A DNA stretch of 64,000 nt, taken from the NCBI GenBank assembly GCA_034522175.1, contig JAXHLQ010000001.1, positions 434,001-498,000 of the forward strand, in the 5' to 3' direction. Of this stretch, positions 28,900-38,972 are shown in pieces. Source of the DNA: JAIPDZ01 sp034522175 (GTDB lineage: Bacteria > Desulfobacterota > DSM-4660 > Desulfatiglandales > Desulfatiglandaceae). Numbering within the stretch: the stretch's first letter is position 1; each line of letters opens with the position of its first letter. The position numbers were made by a program, and so were the translations under genes. The notes under the pieces were generated by a model. That model ran no database searches. It worked only from the letters and a program-made list of their open reading frames with translations, and was not told the DNA's origin.

Positions 28900-29334
28900 G
28901 AGCCGGTCCTTGTGAACAGCCATCAGGGTCACCATGGCTTTGGCCGCCTGGGTCTCCGTATCCTCCACCACATCAAACACCTCTGATTCCGAAATGATGA
29001 TCTGCTTGCCCTCCCGGATGACTTTAGCGCGACAGATCAGTTCGTCACCATGGGCCGGTCTTAGGAAGTTGATCTTGAACTCGATGGTCAGGATCTGGTA
29101 ATCCGGCGAAACGATGGTAAAAGCGGAATATCCGGCGGTGTGGTCGGCCATGGTAGCCATGACACCCGCGTGGATAAAGCCGTCCTGTTGCCTGTGATGT
29201 TCCTTTATATCGACCCTTGAATGAAACCGGCCCCGTTTAATCAACTCCGCCTTGAAATCACAGTACTTGATGAATCCGCGGCGGTAATCTTCAGATAGAA
29301 ACGCCGCTCTTTCCTCGGAAATCTGATCTTCCAT
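28885..29334 (-). CDS. PaaI-type hotdog-fold thioesterase
   Basis: A 149-residue hotdog protein. The conserved catalytic segment is QQDGFIHAGVMATMADHTAG, with the HxG and Asp typical of PaaI/YbgC-like acyl-CoA thioesterases, and the fold continues with LRPAHGDELICRAKVIREG. Substrate unknown; aromatic or short acyl-CoA is likely by family. It stands alone, convergent with pyrF, and starts at ATG. Confidence 0.85.
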   Translation of the reverse strand: MEDQISEERAAFLSEDYRRGFIKYCDFKAELIKRGRFHSRVDIKEHHRQQDGFIHAGVMATMADHTAGYSAFTIVSPDYQILTIEFKINFLRPAHGDELICRAKVIREGKQIIISESEVFDVVEDTETQAAKAMVTLMAVHKDRLSSKG

Positions 29335-29554
29335 TCGAATCCTTACACTTGAAAAAATGGATTAACCTGACACAGGGGTCTCGAATATCAATCATCTATT
29401 TATCAATAAGACGCACTTTTTTCAAGCCTTCGTACAAGAAAACAGGAAGGGGCGCTCCTGCCATCAAATCCTGGATGGACAGAGGTCCTATATTTTGCCA
29501 AACAGCTTCCTTAATGTTATAGGTGAGTAAAAACCGCGTGCGTTGAGGACTATG

Positions 29555-30315
29555 GTGAGCAGAAAACGCAAGGATATGAAAACGAAAGACCTCTCTCGGA
29601 TCCTGGTCTACATCCTGGGCCACCGGCCCGATGAATTCGGTCTGGTGCCGGATGGGGACGGATTCATCCCTTATAAGGACCTCCTCAAGGCCTTTCATGA
29701 AGAAGCGGAATGGCGCTTTGTGCGGCAATCCCATATCAACGAGGTCCTTCTCGGTGAAGACAGGGAGCTGTTTCAGGCTGAGGACAAACGGATTCGCGTT
29801 GTCCACAGGGTCTGGGACATGGATCTACATACCCCGGCCCGGTCAGTTCCCAAAATCCTCTTTACGCCCATACGCCAGAAGGCTCATGCCCCGGTCATGG
29901 AAAACGGATTGAGGCCCCCTCCCGACGGTCACATCATCCTTACCCCGGAAAAAGAGATGGCCCTCCGGATGGGGCGTCGGCGGGACCCGGTCCCTGTGCT
30001 TTTGGAGATCAGGGCACAGCATGCACAGGTCCAGGGGATTCTCTTTTTTCCCTTTGGCGACCTTTTCCTGAACTGGGATATCCCCGGCGAGTTTATTGCC
30101 GGTCCCCAGCCCTCGATGGAAATCCTTGAGGAGCGAAAGGCACGCACGGAGAGAGTAGCGAAACCGTCAAAGATGTCCGTCCCCCCTCACCGGGCACCTT
30201 TGTCCTGGATCCCCGGCGGGACCCGGACCCGGCCAGGCGGAGCAAAAAGGGAAAAGGGAAGAAACCCAAAGGATGGAAAGAAACGGTCCGAAAAGAGAGG
30301 CGCAGGAGTCGATAG
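29555..30315 (+). pseudogene. KptA/Tpt1-like RNA 2'-phosphotransferase, frameshift near the end
   Basis: Tpt1/KptA removes 2'-phosphates from RNA using NAD. The N-terminal winged domain is clear (LSRILVYILGHRPDEFGLVP, then IPYKDLLKA and RIRVVHR). The C-terminal domain follows with ENGLRPPPDGHIILTPEKE and GRRRDPVPVLLEI. The first catalytic Arg of the LRHxP motif is Gly here, and the HGT loop reads FTP, so activity is doubtful. In the given frame the tail looks unnatural. Losing one base near 30150-30155 is corrected by reading SSETVKDVRPPSPGTFVLDP then a Lys-rich tail, stopping at 30315 instead of 30322. GTG 29555 is six bases after GAGG; ATG 29552 or 29576 are alternatives. Confidence 0.72.
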
Positions 30316-30344
30316 GCCGTAACGTGACGACGAGATGAAAGCAC

Positions 30345-32609
30345 TCAAGCAGCGGGAAGCGGCTTGGTAAACCCGCACCCCTTTTTTCTACAGGCCAGGA
30401 CGGGGGAGGATCCTTTGCGTTCTTTTACGCTCAACACCTTTGTATGGCACTCGGGGCACACATCATCATAAGGCGGATCCCAGGTGGCAAAACGACAGGT
30501 GGGATACTGACTGCATCCGTAAAATGTTCGACCCTTCTTGGATCGTCTTTCAACCAGTTTTCCCTTGCATCCCGCTTCAGGGCAGGGGACGCCCGTATCG
30601 CGGGGTTCAGGGGTCCAGATGTTCCTGCAATCGGGGTAGCCTGAACAGGCAATGAACGACCCGTATTTTCCGTTTTTCGTCACCATGGGCCGGCCGCACT
30701 TCTCACAGATCCCCTTCTCTTCCCCGGTCTCAGCGGGCGATTCGACGACAATGGTCCCCTTCTCATCCCGCGTAAAGTTGGTGGTATATTTGCACTCGGG
30801 ATAACCGGTACAGGCCAGAAAGATGCCGTTTTTGCCCGACTTGATCACCATGGGCCGGTCGCACTGCGGACAGGAGATACCGGCAGGAAGCTCTCCCTTC
30901 ATCTGATCCTCAGCACGTTTCAGGTCTTTCTCAAAGGTCTTGTAGAATTCGGTCAGGACATCCGTCCATTTCGCCCTTCCCTGTTCGATTTTGTCCAGTT
31001 CGTTCTCCATCTGAGCGGTGAAGGCCGTATCCAAGACATCGGGGAAGTTGGCGCTCAGTAGATCGGTGACCAGGAAGCCCAGTTCCGTGGGAACGAACCG
31101 CCTCTTTTCGATGGATACATACTCCTTTCCACTGATGTTGGCGAGAATAGCGGCATAGGTGGACGGTCTTCCGATCCCGTTTTCCTCCAGGGCTTTGATG
31201 AGGGTGGCCTCCGTGAACCGGGGCGGGGGCTGGGTAAAATGCTGGGCCGGGTCAAGTTTATGCAGCTTGAGCACCTCTCCCTCCTTCAAGGGGGGGAGTT
31301 GAGGGGCTTGGTCCTTGGCACGACCGGAATTCCCGGCATCATTTCCATACACGAGGGTAAACCCCTTGAACACCACCACCGAACCGGATGCCCTGAAAAG
31401 GGCTTCTCTGGCTTCGATGTCCACCTGGGTCTGATCCAGTATGGCCGGCGTCATCTGGGAGGCGGTAAAACGCCGCCAGATCAGATCGTAAAGGGCCTTT
31501 TGATCCTTGGTGAGGAACGCTCCAATGGATTCGGGGTCCATATCGGGCACCGTGGGACGAATGGCCTCGTGGGCTTCCTGAGCTCCCTTACGGCTTTTGA
31601 ATTGTCGCGGTTTGGCCGGGAGATAATCCGTTCCATAGGTACTCTGGATATAGGCCCTGGCATCAGAGACGGCATCTTTGGACAGCCTGAAGGAATCGGT
31701 TCGCATGTAGGTAATCAGTCCCACCACGCCCTTCGGTCCCAGGTCAATCCCTTCATAGAGCCCCTGGGCAATACCCATGGTTTTTTTGGCAGAAAACCGG
31801 AGCCGCCTGAAGGCTTCCTGCTGGAGGAGGCTGGTGGTGAACGGCGGGACGGGATGCTTTTTGGTCTGTTTTTTGACGAGATTAGACACCTTGAAGGAGG
31901 CGTCTTTCAGATGAGAGACCAGCTTCCGGGTCTCCGTCTCATTTTTCAGTGCCTTTTTCTTTCCTTTGAATTTAAAGAACCGGGCCTCAAAAGGCGGCGG
32001 CGTTTCGGCCTCGAGATGGGCGGTCAGCGACCAGTATTCCTGGGACTCGAAGGCCCGGATCTCCCGTTCACGGTCACAGATCATCTTGACCGCCACGGAT
32101 TGTACGCGTCCCGCGCTCAAGCCCCCCTTCACACGGGTCCAGAGGAGCGGAGAGAGCTGATAGCCCACGAGGCGATCCAGGATCCTTCGTGCCTGCTGAG
32201 CGTCGAATTTATTCCGATCCAGAGATTGAGGTGAGGCCACGGCATCCCGAATGGCCCGGGCCGTCAACTCATTGAAGAGGACCCTGAATATCCTGGGGTG
32301 ATTGCCGGTTCGGTCCAATTCGCTGGCAATGTGCCAGGCAATGGCCTCCCCCTCTCGATCGGGATCCGGGCCCAGATAGATGCTTTTCGCATCTTTGGCC
32401 GCCGTCTTCAGCTTTTTGAGCACCTTCCCCTTTCCCTTGATGGTGACATATTCAGGCGCAAACCCCTTCTCCACATCCACGCCCAGTTTACTGACGGGGA
32501 GATCCTTCACGTGACCCACCGAGGCCATTATCTCGAATTCCTTGCCGAGGTATTTCTTAATGGTCCTGGCCTTGGCCGGGGATTCAATCACCAGTAACTT
32601 TTTTGCCAT
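30345..32609 (-). CDS. topA: DNA topoisomerase I
   Basis: Relaxes negative supercoils. The 754-residue protein has an N-terminal TOPRIM domain (KKLLVIESPAKARTIKKYLG, DPDREGEAIAWH), the active-site Tyr in GLITYMRTDS near residue 301, and a C-terminal run of zinc ribbons with CPQC, CEKC, CPEAGC and CPEC cysteine sets. I start at ATG 32609 (MAKKLL), as the longer frame to 32633 begins with unrelated residues. dprA lies just upstream, and topA-dprA is a common pairing in Desulfobacterota. Confidence 0.96.
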   Translation of the reverse strand: MAKKLLVIESPAKARTIKKYLGKEFEIMASVGHVKDLPVSKLGVDVEKGFAPEYVTIKGKGKVLKKLKTAAKDAKSIYLGPDPDREGEAIAWHIASELDRTGNHPRIFRVLFNELTARAIRDAVASPQSLDRNKFDAQQARRILDRLVGYQLSPLLWTRVKGGLSAGRVQSVAVKMICDREREIRAFESQEYWSLTAHLEAETPPPFEARFFKFKGKKKALKNETETRKLVSHLKDASFKVSNLVKKQTKKHPVPPFTTSLLQQEAFRRLRFSAKKTMGIAQGLYEGIDLGPKGVVGLITYMRTDSFRLSKDAVSDARAYIQSTYGTDYLPAKPRQFKSRKGAQEAHEAIRPTVPDMDPESIGAFLTKDQKALYDLIWRRFTASQMTPAILDQTQVDIEAREALFRASGSVVVFKGFTLVYGNDAGNSGRAKDQAPQLPPLKEGEVLKLHKLDPAQHFTQPPPRFTEATLIKALEENGIGRPSTYAAILANISGKEYVSIEKRRFVPTELGFLVTDLLSANFPDVLDTAFTAQMENELDKIEQGRAKWTDVLTEFYKTFEKDLKRAEDQMKGELPAGISCPQCDRPMVIKSGKNGIFLACTGYPECKYTTNFTRDEKGTIVVESPAETGEEKGICEKCGRPMVTKNGKYGSFIACSGYPDCRNIWTPEPRDTGVPCPEAGCKGKLVERRSKKGRTFYGCSQYPTCRFATWDPPYDDVCPECHTKVLSVKERKGSSPVLACRKKGCGFTKPLPAA

Positions 32610-32654
32610 CTCTTCTAACTTCCCATCCCTCACATGGACATCGATTCGGTTCCA

Positions 32655-33758
32655 TCAACGGACAAACCGCTTGCCCGGCAGCTGCTTTACCATGCCTTTT
32701 AATTCCATGCTCATCAGCACACTGGAGACCTCAGCCGGGTCCAGCGCGCCTTCCCTCGCAATCTGATCCACATGTACCGGATAATGCCCAATATGCTCAT
32801 ATATGCGCCTTTCCACTTCATTCATTTCCTCAGCCGTGACAGGGGATGGGGGAAGGTCCATGCTGTTGCCCAACCCCCGCATGCCCAATTCACTCAATAT
32901 ATCGTCCGCATGCTCAATGAGCGTGGCGCCCTGCTTGATGAGGTAATGGGTCCCTTTACTCTTGAAAGAATCGATGCTCCCGGGGACCGCAAACACCTCC
33001 CGATTTTGATCCAATGCCAGCGAAGCGGTAATGAGGGAGCCGCTCCTGAGGGTCGCCTCGACCACGGCGACACCCCGGCTCAACCCGCTGATGATCCGAT
33101 TTCGTATGGGGAAATTCCTGGCTTCAGGGGGCGTCCCTGTGGGGAACTCAGAAACCACTGCACCCCGTTCGGCCACCTGCTCGAACAGGGACCGGTTGGC
33201 AGCGGGGTACACCCGATCGATCCCCGTGCCGATCACGCCCACGGTAAAGCCATCCCCTCTGAGGCACCCCTTGTGAGCAGCGGCGTCGATTCCGCTGGCC
33301 AGACCGCTCACCACGCCGAGCCCGCGTCTCGCGAGGCCTGTGCTCAGCCGCTCTGCCGCTTTGAGCCCGTAATGGGTCGGATTCCTTGAACCGATGACCC
33401 CCACAAAGCTCTGGTTCAGGGGGATGTCGTTCCCCTTTACGTACAACACCATGGGCGGGTTGTAGATATCCTTCAACAGGGCCGGATAACCGGGATCCGC
33501 GTGAACCAGCATCCGGGCGCCGCATGCCTCCACCCGTTTCAGTTCCTCCTCTGCGTCCGGGAGGAGCGCACGGCTTAAAACCTTTCGGGCAACGGTCTCC
33601 CGCATCCCATCCACGCGCATCAGTTCGTCCAGCCCCGCCTCAAACACCCTTTCGGGTGTCTCAAAACGCCTGATCAGCCGCCTGAGGGTCCTGTTTCCGA
33701 GACCCGGAATTAAATAGAGCGCCAGCCAGGCCAGTCTTTTATCCTGCCATTGGGTCAT
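32655..33758 (-). CDS. dprA: DNA-processing protein DprA
   Basis: Loads RecA on incoming single-stranded DNA in natural transformation. An N-terminal SAM-like helical region (LIPGLGNRTLRRLIRRF) precedes the Rossmann-like core with GVIGSRNPTHYGL, VSGLASGIDAAAHKG and AVVEATLRSGSLITA; a winged-helix C-terminal domain follows. Length 367 residues is normal. With comM elsewhere in this window it hints at a competence capacity, though dprA is widespread in bacteria without known competence. Confidence 0.95.
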   Translation of the reverse strand: MTQWQDKRLAWLALYLIPGLGNRTLRRLIRRFETPERVFEAGLDELMRVDGMRETVARKVLSRALLPDAEEELKRVEACGARMLVHADPGYPALLKDIYNPPMVLYVKGNDIPLNQSFVGVIGSRNPTHYGLKAAERLSTGLARRGLGVVSGLASGIDAAAHKGCLRGDGFTVGVIGTGIDRVYPAANRSLFEQVAERGAVVSEFPTGTPPEARNFPIRNRIISGLSRGVAVVEATLRSGSLITASLALDQNREVFAVPGSIDSFKSKGTHYLIKQGATLIEHADDILSELGMRGLGNSMDLPPSPVTAEEMNEVERRIYEHIGHYPVHVDQIAREGALDPAEVSSVLMSMELKGMVKQLPGKRFVR

Positions 33759-33941
33759 GGGTTTGCTCGGATTCTATGGGTATAGACGAGACCTTAGAAA
33801 AACGTCCAAAGCATGGATTGAAGATGGCGGGACCTTAAACAGGAGGACAGCCCATAGTCAAGTCTTTTCTCTGATAATACTTTTTGAAACCTTGCAAAGA
33901 TTCCTTAAACGGCCCACGCATAGCGCGATCCAAAGGAGGGG

Positions 33942-34949
33942 CTATTTGATAAGGCAGGTCGGCAATCTTGATATCACGCGCAGGGCCTCGGGCAGATCCA
34001 GATCGGAACCCACCTTCTCCTTCAACAGGGTCAGCGTGTCGACGATACAGCCCTTTTTCAGATCCACACCATAGTGAACAGCGATCTTGTGCAGGGATTC
34101 TCTTAAATTGACGGGCCAGACCGTGGCGCCTTTCGTAAACTCCCTCTTTGACGCAATCACAATACCGGTGGCACTCTCGGGCCGTGATTCCAAAACAATT
34201 AAATAGCCCAAGGTTAGATCAGGGGCCTCCTTAGACTCGGCAGGACCCACTATTTCAAATAAATTGCCCCGGTGAACACCGCTCTTCACCCCGTGCGACA
34301 GGTACACCACCGAATATTGTCCCAGGAATTCATACAGATCCTTGCCCGCTACCAGGACGATGTCTCCCCTTTGGATGGATTCGAACCGCTGCCAGTCCGG
34401 ATCGATGGGACGGACACAGGGAGATACCGGCCTGAAGGGCAGCAAGGGGTATCCCACCTGAATACGCCGGTAGCTCTCCACGATCTCGCCCTCATACAGG
34501 CCGTTTTTCACCTTTTTTTTCAGAACAATCTTACCGAGAAAGGAAATCACGAATCCCGCATCACGCCCTGACAGGGGATGATCCACCGAATCCGAACTCT
34601 GATAGACCGTGAAGATGTCTCCGGGTTTGACGTCATGACCGTTTTCAAATGTGGCGTAAATGGTGTCTCCCCGGGCGAGGAAAATCTGCTCCGTCTCGTC
34701 CGATATGATCCGGCCCCAGGGCTTCACGCTGACGGGTGCGAGAAACCCCATGGCGTCGACGTTTGTGAACTCCGATATATTCAGCCCGATCTGCTCGCTT
34801 TCGGCAACGGCGGTTTTGGAACCGGCGCCCGCCCACGTTGCAGGCATCTCGCTCCTTGGAAGAAGAAACAGGCCAAAAGCGATCAATAAGACACATAAAC
34901 GCCTTGAATAAAGGCGCTTTTTTTCTATGCGCGGGTCTCGGTCAATCAC
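33942..34949 (-). CDS. exported protein of unknown function upstream of dprA
   Basis: A 335-residue protein with an N-terminal signal sequence (basic start, then LCVLLIAFGLFLLPR and an Ala-rich cleavage region near residue 42). The middle has two similar beta-rich blocks (RGDTIYATF..VKPGDIFTVYQ and RGDIVLVAGKDLY..GNLFEIVG) that suggest a duplicated SH3-like or phosphate-binding-free fold. In related genomes a LysM protein often sits beside dprA, but no LysM repeat is visible here. GTG 34949 has GGAGG five bases upstream; GTG 34955 would be two residues longer. An envelope role is likely. Confidence 0.65.
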   Translation of the reverse strand: MIDRDPRIEKKRLYSRRLCVLLIAFGLFLLPRSEMPATWAGAGSKTAVAESEQIGLNISEFTNVDAMGFLAPVSVKPWGRIISDETEQIFLARGDTIYATFENGHDVKPGDIFTVYQSSDSVDHPLSGRDAGFVISFLGKIVLKKKVKNGLYEGEIVESYRRIQVGYPLLPFRPVSPCVRPIDPDWQRFESIQRGDIVLVAGKDLYEFLGQYSVVYLSHGVKSGVHRGNLFEIVGPAESKEAPDLTLGYLIVLESRPESATGIVIASKREFTKGATVWPVNLRESLHKIAVHYGVDLKKGCIVDTLTLLKEKVGSDLDLPEALRVISRLPTCLIK

Positions 34950-35179
34950 AGCCACCTCCCTTGAATTCGAAAGGAATCATTTGTTTATTCGTGCATCGTG
35001 TATGCCCGTTCTTCGAGAAATACGATTGTTTTCACATTAAGTTCTCATTAAACCCCTTGTCAAGGCGGTTTTATGAATGCCTTGAATTTATGCCCGTCGC
35101 TTCGTTATGATGACCCCTCATGGTCCTTAAAAGAATGGCTTAAAAACGGGTTTTGTGAAAACCGAAATCAGCAGAAGAC

Positions 35180-37027
35180 ATGAAAACAGCCCCCATAAAA
35201 TCACTCGCGATTCCCTTCCTGTGCATCATCCTGGCAGGCCTTCTAATCCTCAAAGAGGAAAGCATTCCCCGTCCGCAGGAACCCGTTTCAGAAGGCTGCC
35301 TGTTTTGCCACAAGACCGTGAAAGATCCGGACCCGTCACACCCGGTATCCGCCCTCGGGTGCCATGGCTGTCACATGGGGAATCCTCACGCCTTTAATAA
35401 AGACCGGGCCCATGTGCGTATGGTATCCAATCCGGGTGATCTCCGCGTGGCAGAGACGACCTGTGGAAAACCCGAGTGCCATCCCGACATCGTCCCCCGT
35501 GTCAAGAAGAGTGTCATGGCCACCAACAAAGGAATCATCAACACCTTGAAACACCAGTGGATGAAAAACAGTCCTGCGAATCAGAGCGTTTGGAACCGGG
35601 CAACCAAAACGCAGGCCATCGGGGTCCGGGCGCTTTATCTAAAAGACGCGTCTGAAGATCTGGTCCTCGACCACTACCGAAAAATGTGCGGAGGGTGCCA
35701 CCTGTGGAAGGAAAGAGGCGATCGTGAAGGCGAGGTGGGGAGACGGGGAGGGGGATGCAGTGATTGTCACATCCTGGACCAGAATCGGTCAGTGAAAGAA
35801 GAAAAGGATCCATCCGACCACCCCAAAATGACCACGAGAATACCGTCTGAGAACTGCGTCAAGTGCCACAATCGATCGGCCCGAATCGGGCTGTCCTATT
35901 TCGGCCGATTCGAATCCGCCGGATACGGCACCCCTTACCGGGGCAGGAGCCTGAGCAACCGGCGGCTTTCGGGGAACCGCTTTTTTCTCAATCTTCAGGC
36001 CGACATCCATCATCAAAAGGCTCAGATGGACTGCATCGACTGTCACACCGCCACGGGCGTCATGGGCGATGGTAAAGACCACGAACAGATGGAAACCCAG
36101 ACGGATATCACCTGCCAGGCCTGCCATCAACCCCGATTTGCAGCGCCCAATAAAGACGATGCACTGGCCGGGCGTCTGATCTTTCTGAACAAACGCACAC
36201 CGGACATCGACAAAAAGGAAATCGCCTTCAGTAAAAAGGGGACCCCTCTGTACAATCTTCAGAATGACGCAGGAAAAAGCACGTTTTATCGGAAAAGAGA
36301 CGGCAAGCCCTTTCACATGAACATCTCGTCCTTTGATAAGCCTCACCATGCCCTTAAGGGGCACGAACGCCTGTCGTGTCAGGCCTGCCACAGCGCCTGG
36401 ATCCCCCAGTGCTACGGCTGTCATCTGACCTATCGAAAATCCCAGGACCAAAAGGATTGGATCAGCAGAAAGCCATCCTCAGGGCGCTGGAAGGAAACCC
36501 GGTCCTACATCCGGTTTTCAACTCCGGCTTTGGGTATCCGGCAGGATTCCGGCGTATTCCCCCTTTCACCCTGCCAGGTCTTTGTCTCCTACTTTGATGC
36601 ATCGGATGCATTTCGAAGCGAGATGTCCTTTAACACCGTGAATGTGTCCGCCTTTGACCCCCACACCACGTCCACGGCGTCCCGTCCCTGTATCGAGTGC
36701 CATGGGGATACCAAAACGCTGGGCCTGGGCCAGGGACTGCTCTTCGAGCAGGATAACGATGTCCAATTCAGGCCGACATATGACGCCCAAGCCGGCAGAA
36801 TCGCTCTCCCATTCGCGCTGGACGCCTTTGTGAACATCCGGGGCGAACCCCTTCAGCAAGGGGCCTGGGGCCATGTGAGGCCCTTTGACCGCACGGAAAT
36901 GGAACGAATCCTCTATGTGGGCCTGTGCGCCGGCTGTCACAAGCGCTACGACGATCCGGTCTATGAAGACTTTCTTGTATCCAAACAACGATTTGAAACG
37001 GAGGCTGAATTGCCGTGTCTGAAATGA
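35180..37027 (+). CDS. 12-haem c-type cytochrome
   Basis: Membrane-anchored or exported cytochrome of 615 residues. One hydrophobic N-terminal segment (AIPFLCIILAGLLIL) serves as signal or anchor. There are 11 CxxCH motifs (CLFCH, CHGCH, CGGCH, CSDCH, CVKCH, CIDCH, CQACH twice, CYGCH, CIECH, CAGCH) and one CX4CH (CGKPECH), giving 12 predicted covalent haems. The region CIDCHTATGVMGDGKDHEQ is shared with the next gene, so the two are related. No porin or oxidoreductase gene is adjacent. Role in periplasmic or extracellular electron transfer is likely; partner unknown. Start ATG 35180 lacks a strong ribosome site. Confidence 0.9.
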   Translation: MKTAPIKSLAIPFLCIILAGLLILKEESIPRPQEPVSEGCLFCHKTVKDPDPSHPVSALGCHGCHMGNPHAFNKDRAHVRMVSNPGDLRVAETTCGKPECHPDIVPRVKKSVMATNKGIINTLKHQWMKNSPANQSVWNRATKTQAIGVRALYLKDASEDLVLDHYRKMCGGCHLWKERGDREGEVGRRGGGCSDCHILDQNRSVKEEKDPSDHPKMTTRIPSENCVKCHNRSARIGLSYFGRFESAGYGTPYRGRSLSNRRLSGNRFFLNLQADIHHQKAQMDCIDCHTATGVMGDGKDHEQMETQTDITCQACHQPRFAAPNKDDALAGRLIFLNKRTPDIDKKEIAFSKKGTPLYNLQNDAGKSTFYRKRDGKPFHMNISSFDKPHHALKGHERLSCQACHSAWIPQCYGCHLTYRKSQDQKDWISRKPSSGRWKETRSYIRFSTPALGIRQDSGVFPLSPCQVFVSYFDASDAFRSEMSFNTVNVSAFDPHTTSTASRPCIECHGDTKTLGLGQGLLFEQDNDVQFRPTYDAQAGRIALPFALDAFVNIRGEPLQQGAWGHVRPFDRTEMERILYVGLCAGCHKRYDDPVYEDFLVSKQRFETEAELPCLK

Positions 37028-38819
37028 GTCCGCTTCTTGAACGCCGCCATTTCAAATTACCCCTTGTGATCGGGTTGTTTATGGCCGTGCTCCTCATGCT
37101 CCCGGTAGCCGTCGGAGGAGACGGCACGGAGACCAATCCCACGAATTACGCCGAATGCCTGACCTGTCATCGGGGCATCGAGCCGATCAGTCCAAACCAT
37201 ACGCAGACCTGCGCCGCCTGTCATCTGAAACCCCGTTTGCGCGAAGCCACGGCTTTGAAATCCCACAGGGATATTGTTCGAAATCCATCAGACCCTTCGC
37301 TTGTGGGACAATTCTGTCTGTCGTGTCACCAAACGGAGATTGAACACATCCAAACATCCCTTCATGCCACCATGGCCGGCATCATCAACCAGACCCGGTA
37401 CCTGTGGGGGGCACAAGCGCAGGCGTCCCCCGCCATATACGGTCTCAGCGGCCCCCTGAAATCCCTGCCGGAGCCTGACTTAGAACGGTATCCCGATAGC
37501 CCGGCCGTCCTCGTGGATGATTTCTTGAGGCGTCGGTGCCTCAGATGTCATATTCACGGCAGAGGGGCTGAGGGGCTTGGCTTTTACAGGGCCTCGGGGT
37601 GTGCGGCATGCCACATGCCCTACAACGATGAGGGCACTTACCAGGGGGAGATGCCGCCATCGACTCATCCGCGAAAGGCTATCCCATGCGGCATGCCTTC
37701 ACCACGCAGATACCGGACACCCAGTGCCGGCATTGCCACAGTCCGAACCGGGTGGGGGCGGATTACGCGGGTCTGTTCCAGCACGATTACAGCGATACCT
37801 ACCGCTCTCCCATAGTAGACGGCAAATTGGAACGTAGACGATATGGACTGAACACCCATTCCCTGTCTCGGGATGTTCATGCAGAAAAGGGCTTATGGTG
37901 TATCGACTGCCATGATCAGCGTGACGTCATGGGAGACGGCAAGGTGTACAGCTTTGAAATGGCGGTGCCGAAGCGGACTTGCAGCGATTGCCACGGCGGT
38001 TTCGGCCACCGTTCCCCCCGAAAGGCCGTCCATATCCGCAAATCATCCGGAGGGTGGGTACTCTTCGGCAAAGGAGATGGAAAAGCGCATGCCATTCCCG
38101 GCTTTGATACCCGTAAGGGTGCCCATCGCATCGGGGCCCATGCCAGGGTCAGGTGCAGCGCCTGTCATGCCCAATGGTCGTATCAGGACTATGGCCTGAG
38201 CGTCATCCGGGAGGATGTCATTGCCGATTACAAATGGGTTCATCTCACCGCTCAGGGAGATCCCGACCTCGAGGAGCGCCTTCAAAAATATGTCCTGGAC
38301 CCGAAAACAGTCTATCCGGTGTCCAAGGACCGCGTGTCCCATCAGGTTCGTCCGGGCATCTGGTCCATGGGCTGGCGCTTCAGGCGATGGGAATTCATGC
38401 CTCTCGGGGTGGATCATCGGGGAAAGTATGCCATCCTTCGCCCCCGGTACCAGTTCCAGGTCTCATATGTTGATCGTCTCGGCAATGGGGTCCTCGACAG
38501 TGAGGTGCCTCTGCGGGGCGACGGCACCGGGCGCGGATGGTCCTTCATGCCCTATGTTCCCCACACCACAGCGCCGGTGGGGAGAACATGCATCGACTGT
38601 CATCAAAACCGGGTGGCGGCAGGAGAGGGCATTCAGGGCGGGACCACGCTGGACACGACCCTGACCATTCCATCTCCCCCGGCGATTGTGTCCATGCGGC
38701 TGTTGTCCGCCTCGGAGAAAATGCAACTCCTCAACCCCTCCAAGCAGTGGCACCACGCACGTTTCCAGACACGCCGCTCTTTACTCGATGCCATAAAACC
38801 CGGCGGCCCGCCCCCGTGA
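37015..38819 (+). pseudogene. 10-haem c-type cytochrome, one frameshift
   Basis: Second cytochrome of the pair, with an N-terminal membrane segment (LPLVIGLFMAVLLMLPVAV). The first frame (37015-37815) has five haem motifs (CLTCH, CAACH, CLSCH, CLRCH, CAACH). One A is missing in the AAA at 37674-37676, after which the second frame supplies five more (CRHCH, CIDCH, CSDCH, CSACH, CIDCH) and ends at 38819. CIDCHDQRDVMGDGKVYS mirrors the first cytochrome. GTG 37015 is ten bases after GGAGG and overlaps the previous stop; ATG 37024 is an alternative. Restored length about 601 residues. The two genes carry 22 predicted haems in all. Confidence 0.88.
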
Positions 38820-38972
38820 CATACACCCCTAGCCCCCCGATTACGGGCATTTTAGGCCTTGGTTTTTGTGCTTGAATTCTGGATCCATTTGAGCTAAATT
38901 GGCGCGGTTTGGATCAGGATGCAGGAAACCGCAAGATTGCAGCAACCCTCATGGTGATTGGACAATACTGCC

